From Sphingobacterium faecale (lineage in GTDB: Bacteria > Bacteroidota > Bacteroidia > Sphingobacteriales > Sphingobacteriaceae), in NCBI RefSeq assembly GCF_016746095.1, contig NZ_JAERTY010000005.1:62001-126000 (forward strand): 64,000 bases of DNA. Reading direction: 5' to 3'. Positions 1 to 9,100 of this stretch are shown piece by piece. The translations under genes and the position numbers were made by a program. Each line of letters opens with the position of its first letter. The first letter of the stretch is position 1. Below the pieces are notes generated by a model. The model saw nothing but the letters and a program-made list of their open reading frames with translations, had not been told where the DNA came from and did not search any database.

Positions 1-320
1 TCATGCACTCCTCCTGCTAGTACACAGCCTATTAAAATCCAAAGAGTTCCCGGTAGATAGCCAAATTGAGCAGCTAAAACGGGGCCTACCAGAGGACCTG
101 CTGCCGCTATGGCAGCAAAATGGTGTCCAAATAGTACATTTCTATTCGTCGATACATAATCCTGACCATCGGCAAATTCGTTGGCCGGTGTGATGTTTTT
201 GTTATTTAGACGTAGAACCTTATTCGCCATGAAAATACCGTAAAAACGATAGGCTATAGCAAAAACAAGCAACGATACAAAAATTAAGGTTAATGCATTT
301 ATCCCGTTTAAAGACTCCAT
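1..320 (-). CDS. cstA: Carbon starvation protein CstA-like, N-terminal part (cut by window edge)
   Basis: The first 106 codons of a minus-strand gene are present; the rest lies beyond base 1. The ATG is at 320-318. The translation begins MESLNGINALTLIFVSLLVF, a first membrane helix, and continues with a block reading FGHHFAAIAAAGPLVGPVLA followed by the second helix YLPGTLWILIG. That block is the strongly conserved signature of the CstA/YjiY family, polytopic inner-membrane peptide or pyruvate permeases induced on carbon starvation. The gene is divergent from the acyl-CoA synthetase at 529, with about 200 bases between them. No clear TAnnTTTG promoter was found for this strand. The family call is secure. 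The transported substrate cannot be decided from this fragment. Confidence 0.9.
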   Translation of the reverse strand, partial: MESLNGINALTLIFVSLLVFAIAYRFYGIFMANKVLRLNNKNITPANEFADGQDYVSTNRNVLFGHHFAAIAAAGPLVGPVLAAQFGYLPGTLWILIGCVLAGGVH

Positions 321-421
321 AGATTTATAGTTTGATTGTAAGTGATGGTAAAAATAGAAATTATATCAATTCTTGCTGTGTATTTAATTTATTTAAAAAA
401 CTATAACTGTTTCATTCATGC

Positions 422-449
422 TTGGAAAATTGTTAATTTGTTATTTTTG
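422..449 (+). promoter_or_regulatory. Bacteroidetes-type promoter of the acyl-CoA synthetase gene
   Basis: TTG at 422-424 is followed after 17 bases by TATTTTTG at 442-449, matching the Bacteroidetes sigma-ABfr pattern (TTG near -33, TAnnTTTG near -7). Transcription would start near 455, leaving a leader of about 70 bases before the ATG at 529. Confidence 0.55.
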
Positions 450-528
450 CATCCAGTTTTAGTAAAGGAATAGTATAACAAAAACCAGTATATATTAGGA
501 TTGTATAGTTTATTACACCTCTTTTAAT

Positions 529-2307
529 ATGATCGAAGTACAAGATTTAAGATTGTTCGATTTGGCTAGGCGTCAGATCGATTTGTATCCCAACCTATCC
601 ATGTTTGGGTATAAGCGAGGAAGTAAATGGCAATACCTTTCGACAATAGATTTTTTGAAAGAGGTCGATCGATTGTCACTAGGGCTTATAGGTCTGGGGA
701 TATTGCCAGGTGAAAAAGTCGGCTTAATTGCAGATAGCAGCGTTGAATGGCACATGATGGATTTTGCTATACAGCAGATTGGAGCTGTGGTGGTTGCTAT
801 GTATCCCAATATTACAGATGCTGATTACCAATATATATTTAATGACGCGGAGATTAAGCTTTGTGTCGTAGGAAATAAGTCGCTTTACAATCGTATCAAT
901 AATATCAAGCAAGCTATTTATACGCTTAAGTACGTTTTTTGCGTTCAGGAGGCAGAAGATGTCCGGAACTGGAATGAGTTAAAAGAGATTGCCGCAGATA
1001 AAGATATTACCTTGTTGGACACGTTGCGAGACAAAGTTTTACCGGGTGATTTAGCGACTTTAATATATACCTCAGGTACTACGGGCAAACCCAAAGGCGT
1101 CATGCTTTCACATAACAATATTGTTTGCAACGTTATGTCGGCAAGGGATATTACTCCCTGTCAGGCTTTTGATCGTGGACTTACCTTTCTCCCGCCCTGC
1201 CATGCTTATGAACGGATGGTCGTATATACCTATATGTACATCGGTATTACCATTCATATAGCAGAGTCTTTAGACAGGATCGGACAGAATATTACGGAGG
1301 TGAAGCCCCATATCATGACAGCGGTACCACGTATCTTAGAGAAGGTTTATGAAAAAATTATGAAGACCGGTCATGAGTTGTCTGGAGTTAAACGTAAAGT
1401 CTTTGACTGGGCGGTGGATATCGCGGATGGCTATGATCCCAATCCCGCTAAGCGGAGTGCATTCTATAACTTTAAATTATCAATTGCCAAGAAGCTAGTC
1501 TTGGATAAGTGGTACCAAGCATTAGGAGGACACTTGATTACAGTCGCGTCGGGTTCGGCTTCCTTACACAATAAACTTGCTCGAATGTTTCTAGCTGCGG
1601 GTATTCCTATTTATGAGGGCTACGGCTTGACGGAGGCCTCCCCTCTTATAGCTGTCAATCATTATATACATGGCGTACGTGTAGGTACTGTCGGTCTACC
1701 CGTTAAGTATGTAGAGGTCAAGTTAGCAGAAGACGGGGAGATTTTAGTCAAAGGCCCGAATGTGATGATGGGCTATTATAAAGATCCGGCAGAAACGGCT
1801 AAAACCATCATCAATGGCTGGTTGCATACCGGTGATATTGCCGTGCTTGAAGAAGGACGTTTTATAAAGATAATAGATCGTAAAAAAGAGATGTTCAAGA
1901 TATCCGGAGGCAAATACGTTACCCCTCAACCTATTGAGAAGAGACTAGTTGAGTCACCATTTATCGAGCAGGCTATGGTTATTGGAGATGGTCAGAAATT
2001 CGCTTCTGCGTATATCGTTCCCAACTATTCCAACCTCTTAGAATGGGCGCGTACCAATGCTTCCGAACTGGTGACCTTGCCCAAAGAAGAGTTCTTAAAA
2101 CAAGATGCTGTTCTTAAAAAGATAAATAGTGAAATCCGTCAGGCCAATCAGCATTTCGGAAATTGGGAGCAGATTAAAAAGCCTATTATCCTACAGGACG
2201 AGTTTACAATTGAGGGAGGCGAACTTACGCCCACTTTAAAGATGAAACGCAAGGTGATTCTCTCCAAGTACAAAGTGTTATTTGATGAGTTATATCGTTC
2301 TGCCTAA
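529..2307 (+). CDS. Long-chain fatty acid-CoA ligase (AMP-forming)
   Basis: This 592-residue protein belongs to the adenylate-forming (ANL) superfamily, long-chain acyl-CoA synthetase branch (COG1022). It activates fatty acids with ATP to acyl-AMP and then acyl-CoA, at the cytoplasmic face of the inner membrane. The P-loop-like motif TSGTTGKPKG is at residues 181-190, the YGLTE motif at about 365-369, the GWLHTGD motif at about 430-436, and the hinge and C-terminal core DRKKEMFKISGGKYV at about 450-464. Length is normal for the family. The ATG at 529 fits the upstream promoter. The kinase gene starts 10 bases after the stop, so both are probably co-transcribed and concern lipid metabolism. 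Chain-length preference cannot be told from sequence. Confidence 0.93.
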   Translation: MIEVQDLRLFDLARRQIDLYPNLSMFGYKRGSKWQYLSTIDFLKEVDRLSLGLIGLGILPGEKVGLIADSSVEWHMMDFAIQQIGAVVVAMYPNITDADYQYIFNDAEIKLCVVGNKSLYNRINNIKQAIYTLKYVFCVQEAEDVRNWNELKEIAADKDITLLDTLRDKVLPGDLATLIYTSGTTGKPKGVMLSHNNIVCNVMSARDITPCQAFDRGLTFLPPCHAYERMVVYTYMYIGITIHIAESLDRIGQNITEVKPHIMTAVPRILEKVYEKIMKTGHELSGVKRKVFDWAVDIADGYDPNPAKRSAFYNFKLSIAKKLVLDKWYQALGGHLITVASGSASLHNKLARMFLAAGIPIYEGYGLTEASPLIAVNHYIHGVRVGTVGLPVKYVEVKLAEDGEILVKGPNVMMGYYKDPAETAKTIINGWLHTGDIAVLEEGRFIKIIDRKKEMFKISGGKYVTPQPIEKRLVESPFIEQAMVIGDGQKFASAYIVPNYSNLLEWARTNASELVTLPKEEFLKQDAVLKKINSEIRQANQHFGNWEQIKKPIILQDEFTIEGGELTPTLKMKRKVILSKYKVLFDELYRSA

Positions 2308-2317
2308 GTGAGTTATT

Positions 2318-2689
2318 ATGTCTGGGTTCAAGAAGAGGATAGATAGTTTTAAGTGGGCTTTCAATGGCTTCAAGGTAGCCTTCAAGGGCGAGGTCAATTT
2401 AAAGATTCACCTCGTTGCTGCAACAATGGCAATAGCGCTTGGTTTTCTTTTTGACATCGATCGTTACGACTGGCTTGCTGTTTTGATTGTAATAGGGATG
2501 GTATTATCTGCCGAAATTTTCAATACCGCTTTAGAGCATCTGGCGGACTTCGTGTCCATCGAAAGGTGTCCTGCTATCAAAAAAATCAAGGATCTTGCCG
2601 CAGCTGCGGTCTTGCTCCATGCTATTATTGCAGCTATAGTCGGTATTATTGTATTTTTTCCTTACATTATCGCTTATCTCCAGGCCTAG
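2318..2689 (+). CDS. dgkA: Diacylglycerol/undecaprenol kinase family protein (DgkA)
   Basis: This is a 123-residue integral membrane kinase of the prokaryotic DAGK family. The basic amphipathic N-terminus (FKKRIDSFKWAFNGFKVAFK) precedes three predicted membrane helices at about 30-47, 52-70 and 93-118. The family signature appears as SAEIFNTALEHLADFVS around residues 64-80, followed by KDLAAAAVLL around 90-99. In E. coli the enzyme recycles diacylglycerol; in Gram-positives the homologue phosphorylates undecaprenol. Which lipid is used here cannot be decided. It follows the acyl-CoA ligase by 10 bases and ends before the bidirectional terminator at 2711-2742. Confidence 0.9.
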   Translation: MSGFKKRIDSFKWAFNGFKVAFKGEVNLKIHLVAATMAIALGFLFDIDRYDWLAVLIVIGMVLSAEIFNTALEHLADFVSIERCPAIKKIKDLAAAAVLLHAIIAAIVGIIVFFPYIIAYLQA

Positions 2690-2710
2690 ATATAGATAGC
2701 ATGGACAAAA

Positions 2711-2742
2711 AAAAGCCAGATTACATTCCTAATCTGGCTTTT
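2711..2742. terminator. Bidirectional intrinsic terminator between dgkA and the DsbA-family gene
   Basis: The inverted repeat AAAAGCCAGATT / AATCTGGCTTTT has an 8-base loop. It is flanked by an A-run on the left and a T-run on the right, so it can stop transcription from both converging genes. Confidence 0.85.
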
Positions 2743-2747
2743 TTATA

Positions 2748-3461
2748 TTACTCACATCCGTCAGGGCCGCAGCTCGGTCCATCCTGCTCTGCCACAATCT
2801 GTAGTGAACTACCCCCCTTCCACTCCGATAATGCCTTTTCCAGTGTCTGTACGAATAGTTCATTTGGTTGCGCTCCTGAGATAGCGTATTTACGGTCGTA
2901 TACAAAGAAAGGTACCCCCTGCACACCGATCTGGCGAGCCTCATGAATATCCATTTTTACTTCATCATCCAGCTCTCCGTTCTCCAGTACTCTGACTAAT
3001 TCATTTTCATCCAGTCCCAATTGCGCGGCTAGACCTGTTAACACAGCGATATCATCCACATTTTTACCTTCTGTAAAATAGCTTTTAAAAAGCAATTCTT
3101 CCGCTTCTAGCTGTTTGCCGTACTTCTTCGCAAAGTGGGCAAATACATGTGCACGGAAAGAGTTTGCTACCACCGCTTTATCCATATGATATTCTAGACC
3201 TTCTACAGCTGCCATTTGTGTTACCTGTTGGCTCATTTGCTGCGCTTGGTCTAAACTCATTCCCTTATGCTTAGACAGATAATCGCTGATATTTTGAGAG
3301 GTGTCAGTCTGCAAATCCGGATTCAGCTGATAGCTTTTCCATTCGATTTCTATGGCATCTTTATTCGGAAGAGTTTCAATAGATTTTTCTAATTTACGTT
3401 TTCCAATATAACAGAAGGGACACATGATGTCACTCCATATTTCGATCTTCATTTTTTCCAT
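2748..3461 (-). CDS. DsbA-family oxidoreductase, FrnE-like
   Basis: This thioredoxin-fold disulfide oxidoreductase belongs to the DsbA/FrnE family. Counting from the ATG at 3461, the active-site CPFC is at residues 14-17 within IWSDIMCPFCYIG, and the cis-proline loop GVPFF is at about 182-186. The C-terminus carries a second cysteine pair, CGPDGC, a CX4C arrangement like the second redox motif described for Deinococcus radiodurans FrnE. There is no signal peptide, so a cytoplasmic role is likely. A TTG two codons upstream (3467) could extend the frame, but ATG codons at 3461 or 3452 are more plausible. It converges with dgkA, and a promoter motif lies upstream at 3495-3502. The physiological partner is unknown. 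Confidence 0.9.
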   Translation of the reverse strand: MEKMKIEIWSDIMCPFCYIGKRKLEKSIETLPNKDAIEIEWKSYQLNPDLQTDTSQNISDYLSKHKGMSLDQAQQMSQQVTQMAAVEGLEYHMDKAVVANSFRAHVFAHFAKKYGKQLEAEELLFKSYFTEGKNVDDIAVLTGLAAQLGLDENELVRVLENGELDDEVKMDIHEARQIGVQGVPFFVYDRKYAISGAQPNELFVQTLEKALSEWKGGSSLQIVAEQDGPSCGPDGCE

Positions 3462-3494
3462 TTGCAATCCATTTGTTTAAATAGTTCCTTATTA

Positions 3495-3502
3495 CAAAGA
3501 TA
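3495..3502 (-). promoter_or_regulatory. -7 promoter element of the FrnE-like gene
   Basis: On the minus strand the sequence reads TATCTTTG, an exact match to TAnnTTTG, about 33 bases upstream of the ATG. No well-spaced TTG element was found (the nearest gives a 15-base spacer), so the call rests on the -7 box. Confidence 0.4.
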
Positions 3503-3716
3503 AGTATTGTTTGAGGCAAAGTATAATGTGTGTAACATAAGTCACTTTCGGCACCGCATATTCGGTGTAACTTTACGTTATCATGTCAGAAAGGTAATGG
3601 TAGAATAGTTAACTTTCGACAAAAAAGAGATCTTATCTGACAGGCACCACAGGAAGACAGAATAGCTTTTCCTCTGAGAAGAGTTGCTGTGTAAGCATAA
3701 GATTAGTTAAGTCGCT

Positions 3717-4310
3717 ATGGAAGAGAACGTAAAACTGGATGCTGAATACTGGGAGCATCGTTGGCAGGCTAGACAGACAGGTTGGGATATTGGATATCCA
3801 TCCCGACCTATTGTGCAGTATATGAAAGGATATTCCAATAAGGAAGCACATATCCTAGTTCCAGGCTGTGGCAATGCGTATGAAGCAGACTGGTTGGCCG
3901 CTGCCGGGTTTATGAATATTACGGTATTGGATATATCGCCCACAGCGATTGTGAGCGCCAAGAATAAAGTACAGCATGGCGCGGCTATTAATTTTGTTTG
4001 TGCCGATTTCTTTAGCTATCATGGGCAATTTGATTTGATTATTGAACAGACCTTTTTCTGCGCCATCCCTATAGGTCGGCGCAGCGATTATGCCCGTAAG
4101 ACATCTGAGCTATTGGTTGCCGATGGCCATCTGGTAGGTGTTTTGTTTGACCGGGAGTTTAGTTACAGTGGTCCACCGTTTGGCGGCAGTGCCCTCGAGT
4201 ACGAACCACTATTTAAAACGTATTATACATTCGAGCACTTCGAAACCTGTTACAATAGTATCGATACTCGGGCAGGTACAGAGTTGTTTATCAAATTGGT
4301 GAAAAGATGA
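3717..4310 (+). CDS. TPMT-family SAM-dependent methyltransferase
   Basis: This is a 197-residue class I methyltransferase resembling thiopurine S-methyltransferases. Landmarks in order are an aromatic N-terminal block with TGWDIG (about 21-26), the SAM-binding glycine loop VPGCGNAYEADWL (about 48-60), an acidic motif II region VLDISP (about 70-75), and the TPMT-like segment FFCAIPIGRRSDYARK (about 113-128) with SGPPFGG further on. The protein is soluble and cytoplasmic. The physiological acceptor in bacteria is usually unknown; thiols, selenium and tellurium compounds are known substrates in the family. Its stop overlaps the next start (ATGA at 4307-4310), which suggests translational coupling. 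Confidence 0.85.
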   Translation: MEENVKLDAEYWEHRWQARQTGWDIGYPSRPIVQYMKGYSNKEAHILVPGCGNAYEADWLAAAGFMNITVLDISPTAIVSAKNKVQHGAAINFVCADFFSYHGQFDLIIEQTFFCAIPIGRRSDYARKTSELLVADGHLVGVLFDREFSYSGPPFGGSALEYEPLFKTYYTFEHFETCYNSIDTRAGTELFIKLVKR

Positions 4311-4501
4311 AAGAGCTGTTTTTAAGAAATTGGACCTTTATGCGGATCTTCAGAATCGCATTGGGACTGGTAGTTGCTATTCAGGGTTGGTATAGTAACG
4401 AATGGATATTTATTGTATTGGGACTTATATTTGCTATAATCTCTTTTCTCAACCTAGGTTGTTCTGCCTATGGTGGTGGTCACTGCAACTACCGTAGATG
4501 A
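4307..4501 (+). CDS. Small two-helix membrane protein (DUF2892/YgaP-like)
   Basis: This 64-residue protein has two hydrophobic segments, about 12-26 and 32-47, followed by a short tail LGCSAYGGGHCNYRR with two cysteines. The order FLRNWTFMRIFRIALG, second helix and cysteine-bearing tail resembles the small DUF2892 (inner-membrane YgaP-like) proteins that often sit beside rhodanese or thiol genes. It overlaps the methyltransferase stop by four bases. Function is unknown. The tail cysteines and its methyltransferase partner would fit sulfur or thiol chemistry, but that is inference. Confidence 0.7.
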   Translation: MKELFLRNWTFMRIFRIALGLVVAIQGWYSNEWIFIVLGLIFAIISFLNLGCSAYGGGHCNYRR

Positions 4502-4511
4502 TATAAAAAAA

Positions 4512-4540
4512 GGTAGGCCCACCATTATGGTGGACCTACC
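4512..4540 (-). terminator. Intrinsic terminator of Sus module 1
   Basis: The inverted repeat GGTAGGcCCACCAT / ATGGTGGaCCTACC has one mismatch. On the minus strand it is followed by seven T residues, so it ends the sigma-FecR-SusC-SusD transcript. It may also slow plus-strand reading from the small membrane gene, but no T-run follows on that side. Confidence 0.8.
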
Positions 4541-4563
4541 TCGCATTACTACCCTTTATTGAT

Positions 4564-6144
4564 TTATTGTTTATCCCACCATACACGGCCACTCAGGTTA
4601 TCTCCACCTGGTACTGCCGCCGCTGCCGCTTTATAATATTCCTTATTTGTTCCTGCTTCTTCGGCTGTAGGATATGGAAACCTACGGGGTATAGTACCAT
4701 TCGTAGCATTACCTGGGTATACCACCGGTGTTAGTTCCGGATAGCCTGTTCTTCTCCAGTTGGCCCATGACTCGTAGAAGTTCAATGCTGTATTCTGGAG
4801 AATCCAGTATTGATTACTGATCTGTTTTAATCCCTCCGTTAGTGGGTTGGCATTTACAAAAGCAGAAGCGTCCTCCTCCGATATAGCCAATCGATCATCA
4901 TACTGTCCCAAGAAAGTAATACCAGCTTTTACTGCATTAGCGTAATGTGTAGCAGCAGAGCCTCCTATTCCCCATCGTTGAGCAGCTTCTGAAGCCAACA
5001 ATTCGCTTTCAGCGTAAGTCAGTATAAAAGTAATACCATTCGATTTTATCATGCCTGGGTGCAGCGAAGAGTATTCTGCCATCGTGGTGTAAGAGGGGTG
5101 AGCAGATACCGCATACTCCACTTTGCTGTTCAAATCTTTTCCGTTTGGCATTCCTTTTTGCTTAGTAGCATCCGTAATATAACCGGGGTTCTGAGTTTTG
5201 TTATCTTCACTCATCCAGAGATTTGTAACGGCAACTTTTATTCGGGGATCGTTTTTCCCTTTCAGTGCATTGATAAAAGTATCAGACCATTTTACATAGT
5301 AATGTTCGGCTCCCCCATCTCCTAGTAACACTTGACTGGTGCGGTTCTGTGTAACACGTGAACCGCTATTATCATGTTTGATAATGGCGTTTTCGGTATT
5401 ACTGGCTAGTGTTTTTCCGATAGCTTTAGTTGCATAAGCTTTGGCAGTACTTTCATCTACCTTAGTCAGGCGCATAGCTAGTCTTAACATGACCGAGTTA
5501 CCAAACCTTTTCCATTGCTCAATGTCTCCTCCATAGATGATATCTCCTGTTACTTTATCACCGGTCGTAGTCAGTGCATTGGTGGCTTCGTCTAGCTCTT
5601 TTAGAAGATCCATATAGATATCCTGCTGTTTGTCGTACTTAGTAGATAATATTTTTTTATAATATCCTTGTCCGGCTTCTGAATAAGGTACATCACCATA
5701 CAGGTCTGTGATTCGGGCAAATATTAATGCTTTCCAGATACGTGCTATTTGATGGACGTTATTATACTTTTCATTGTTCTTTGTGACTTCAAAAACATCA
5801 ACAATGGGTTTTACCTGCTCATCGTATGCCCTCTCCCAATAGGCAGAAGTATACAGTGGGTTGAGGAGGTACTTGTCTCCCGCCCAGTAACTGATGACTG
5901 TAGACAAGCCTTGTATCATTGTACCGGAGTAGATCAAATTGGCACGCCATGTATCGTACGCAAAGTCAATGCTACCCGTATAAGTCAGTTGAGCCGTAGT
6001 TAGCGTAAAGTTAGGATCAAAATTCTCCCCTCCATACGCTACAGGGTTTGTATTTATATTTACAAAGTCTTTCGTACAGCTTGTTGTTGTTAGTACTCCG
6101 GCAAATGCTAAAAGTGCTAGTATGTTTAGTTTATTCCTTTTCAT
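4564..6144 (-). CDS. SusD/RagB-like outer-membrane lipoprotein (SusD-like type 2)
   Basis: This 526-residue surface lipoprotein is the SusD partner of the SusC encoded just upstream (gap about 14 bases). The signal peptide is residues 1-22, with the lipidation cysteine C23 in TTSC. The sequence, with NTNPVAYGGENFDPNFTLTTAQ after the anchor and ARITDLYGDVPYSEA in the middle, resembles the SusD-like_2 Pfam branch rather than the glycan-type SusD of module 2. Proteins of this kind form the lid over the SusC barrel and capture the ligand. No hydrolase or peptidase is encoded in this module, so the cargo cannot be guessed. The terminator at 4512-4540 ends the operon. Confidence 0.9.
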   Translation of the reverse strand: MKRNKLNILALLAFAGVLTTTSCTKDFVNINTNPVAYGGENFDPNFTLTTAQLTYTGSIDFAYDTWRANLIYSGTMIQGLSTVISYWAGDKYLLNPLYTSAYWERAYDEQVKPIVDVFEVTKNNEKYNNVHQIARIWKALIFARITDLYGDVPYSEAGQGYYKKILSTKYDKQQDIYMDLLKELDEATNALTTTGDKVTGDIIYGGDIEQWKRFGNSVMLRLAMRLTKVDESTAKAYATKAIGKTLASNTENAIIKHDNSGSRVTQNRTSQVLLGDGGAEHYYVKWSDTFINALKGKNDPRIKVAVTNLWMSEDNKTQNPGYITDATKQKGMPNGKDLNSKVEYAVSAHPSYTTMAEYSSLHPGMIKSNGITFILTYAESELLASEAAQRWGIGGSAATHYANAVKAGITFLGQYDDRLAISEEDASAFVNANPLTEGLKQISNQYWILQNTALNFYESWANWRRTGYPELTPVVYPGNATNGTIPRRFPYPTAEEAGTNKEYYKAAAAAVPGGDNLSGRVWWDKQ

Positions 6145-6158
6145 ATTTGTTATCCGAT

Positions 6159-9100
6159 TTAGAGTTTAACATTGAGGTTGAAACCAAAAGTGCGTGCAGG
6201 TGGCATACCTCCCAATTCTAAGCCAATAAATGTTGCATTATAACTCGACTCAGGATCAATATTGTCCGTTTTTTTCATGAGTGTAAACAGATTACGTGCT
6301 ACGAAGTTCAATCCCAAACTCTTGATCTTGTTATTAAACATGGAAGTCGGGAATGTATAACCAAAAGTCAACTGTCTAAACTTTATGAAACTAGCGTCAT
6401 TCACGAAGCGAAATGATGTGTTATCAGCCATATTCTCATAGTATTTAGGCGCAGCATTGCCAAGAGCTTCACGATCTTTCAATGTTTCTTGATGCAATCC
6501 TTTTATATAGCCGTAGTAGTCTGTACCTGAGAATATTTTTCCGCCAAATTTGCCATCGATCAAAAATCCGAGATTAAAATTCTTATAAGTAAAGTCGTTG
6601 TTCCAGCCTGCGAACCATTTGTTCTGGGCTGAGCCATAGCTTTTTAATTCACCTTTAGCTGGCGAACCATTCTCTAATTTCATAATCTGACCATTGTCGT
6701 CATACTTGTAGTCATAAGCAAATATTTGTCCGAATGCTTTACCTGGTACATTTTTTATGAAACCGACACCGGATCTAGATGTTGCCACTAGCTGCTCGTC
6801 CAGACCATCAGCCAAGGATAGTACTGTATTATCATTGTAGGTTCCGTTTAATGAAGAGGTCCAGTTAAAATTTGCTTTCTTTAGGACAACCCCTGATAAT
6901 AAAAGCTCTACTCCGGTATTACGTATGGAGCCCATGTTCAAAACCGCAAAGGGATATCCCGTTGAAATAGGAATAGAAACTTCTAGAATTTCATTTTTTG
7001 AACGCTTAGTATACCAGGTTAGATCAACAGATAGACGATCATTTAATAAACGGACATCTGTTCCTATTTCAAGCTCCGATGCGGTCGAAGAGAATAATTC
7101 AGAATTAGGAACAGCTGTGTTCGAAATTTGACCAAGCGCATTATTGTTTAAATTCTGCGCCATAAAACTGTAATTTAAAACGGTTTGGTAAGGGTTGGTT
7201 GCTTGTCCCACCTGGGCATATCCGGCACGTAGCTTACCGAAATTTAATACTGGGGAATTTAAAAATTCTGAAAACACGAACGAACCACTTACTCCGGGAT
7301 AGACGGAGTATAGTTTATTGTCCTTTCCGGGTGTAGCCAAAGTAGAGAACCAGTCCGCACGGACACTACCCGTCAAGTAGAAAATATCACGGTAAGCATA
7401 TTCCAAAGTACTGTATAGCGATTGCATTTCCTCTTCAGATTTTATCTGTGCCAGTGATTTATTCGCTAGTCCAGGAATAGTATGTACTCTATCTACCAAG
7501 AATTTGGTTCCTTGATTGATCATCATGTCTGATTTTGTGTTACGGAATGCTGCTCCTAAATTTGGCGTCAACGACATATCATCGGTCAATGTAAATGATT
7601 TTCCGACCAAGATGTCTGTATTCAAATCTGTAAATTTAGTGCTTTGCAGAACCATATTATTAGGTGGGGCATAGGCTAGTCCTTCTGGGAAAACACCTTC
7701 ATATTCGTTGGTATAGTAGTCCTGTCCTGCGCGACCTTGTACGAAGATGCCATTGTCAAATGTATAACGAGCCGTTACCGAGCTTATCAGTCTGTTTCTC
7801 TTTGTATTGTTTTGGATTTCGTAAGCTGCGTACCAAGGGTTAGTGTCCCAAGGATTTCCGGAATTATAGGCTATTTCTTCGCCATTAGTATCTTTCCAAG
7901 GTTTTAGATCACGGATATCTATACTTGTGGGCAGGAATATGGCATTAAAGTTTGCACTACCAGCACCATCTGACAACATCGGTCTATTTTTTGCGTTTTC
8001 AATGATATAATTAGCACGCGCATCTAAGGTTAACCTTTTGACCGGTTCGAATGTGCCGGTAAGGTTGAATGATTGTCTATCCAAACCAGAGTTTGGCATA
8101 ATAGATTTATTATCTAGGTCAGTGACCGAAAAACGGATAGAACCTCCTTCAAAGGATTTATTTAATGCCAGCGAGTTTGTCCAGGTATGTCCATTTCTAT
8201 AGAAGTTCTTGATATTGTTTTTTTGAGCGGCATAGGGACGTTCCACCCCGTCAAACTGTACAACCTTTGAACCATCAAGCTTACCGCCCCAACTCGATGC
8301 GCCTACTTGTTTGGCCGCAGCGGCGCTACCGGGTTTTTCATTATTTGTACCTTGCCCATACACGTATTGCCAGTCCGTTGGATCCATCACATTTTCTACG
8401 ACATAGTTGCTGCTGAAGTCTATGCCGTTACCTTTGCCGGATTTGGTCGTAATCAGTATAACTCCTGCTTTGGCTCTAGAACCATATAGTGCGGAGGCGG
8501 CCGCTCCTTTTAGTACAGAAATACTTTCTATATCATCGGGATTGATATTACTGATGGCATCCCCCATGTCTGGCGCATTGTCCCACTGGCTACCTTTGTT
8601 TCCGTTGGGATTAGTTGTCCCACTGGTAGAGGCGCCCGATGGTTTATTTTCCATCGGCATACCGTTGATTACATAGAGCGGTTGGTTCGTCTGTCCCAAA
8701 CTGGATATACCCCGGATTACCACACTGCTGGAAGCTCCTACACCGCCGGAGGTGGACGAGACATCAAGACCCGCTACTTTTCCGACAAGGGAATTTACGA
8801 CATTATTTTCACGAGCTTTGGTTAGACTTTCTCCTTCAACCTGCGTCACGGAGTATCCCAGGGAACGGCGCTCTCTTTTTACACCTAGGGCAGTCACTAC
8901 TACCTCGCTAAGCATTTGGTCATCGCGTTCTAATGCGACAGTCACCTCACCGACTTTTTGTATGGTGATTTCTTTAGATAGATATCCTGTGAAGGAAACC
9001 ACCAAAGTATTTCCCGTTGGTACATCAATCTCGAATCGGCCATTCAAATCGGTTGCTTTTCCGATTGCACTGCCCTTTACGCGTACGGTAGCGCCGGATA

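Noticed and set aside
2566..2946. An open plus-strand frame of 126 codons spanning the dgkA end and the DsbA gene.
   Set aside because: It crosses the terminator and lies out of frame over two well-supported genes; its translation has no family resemblance.
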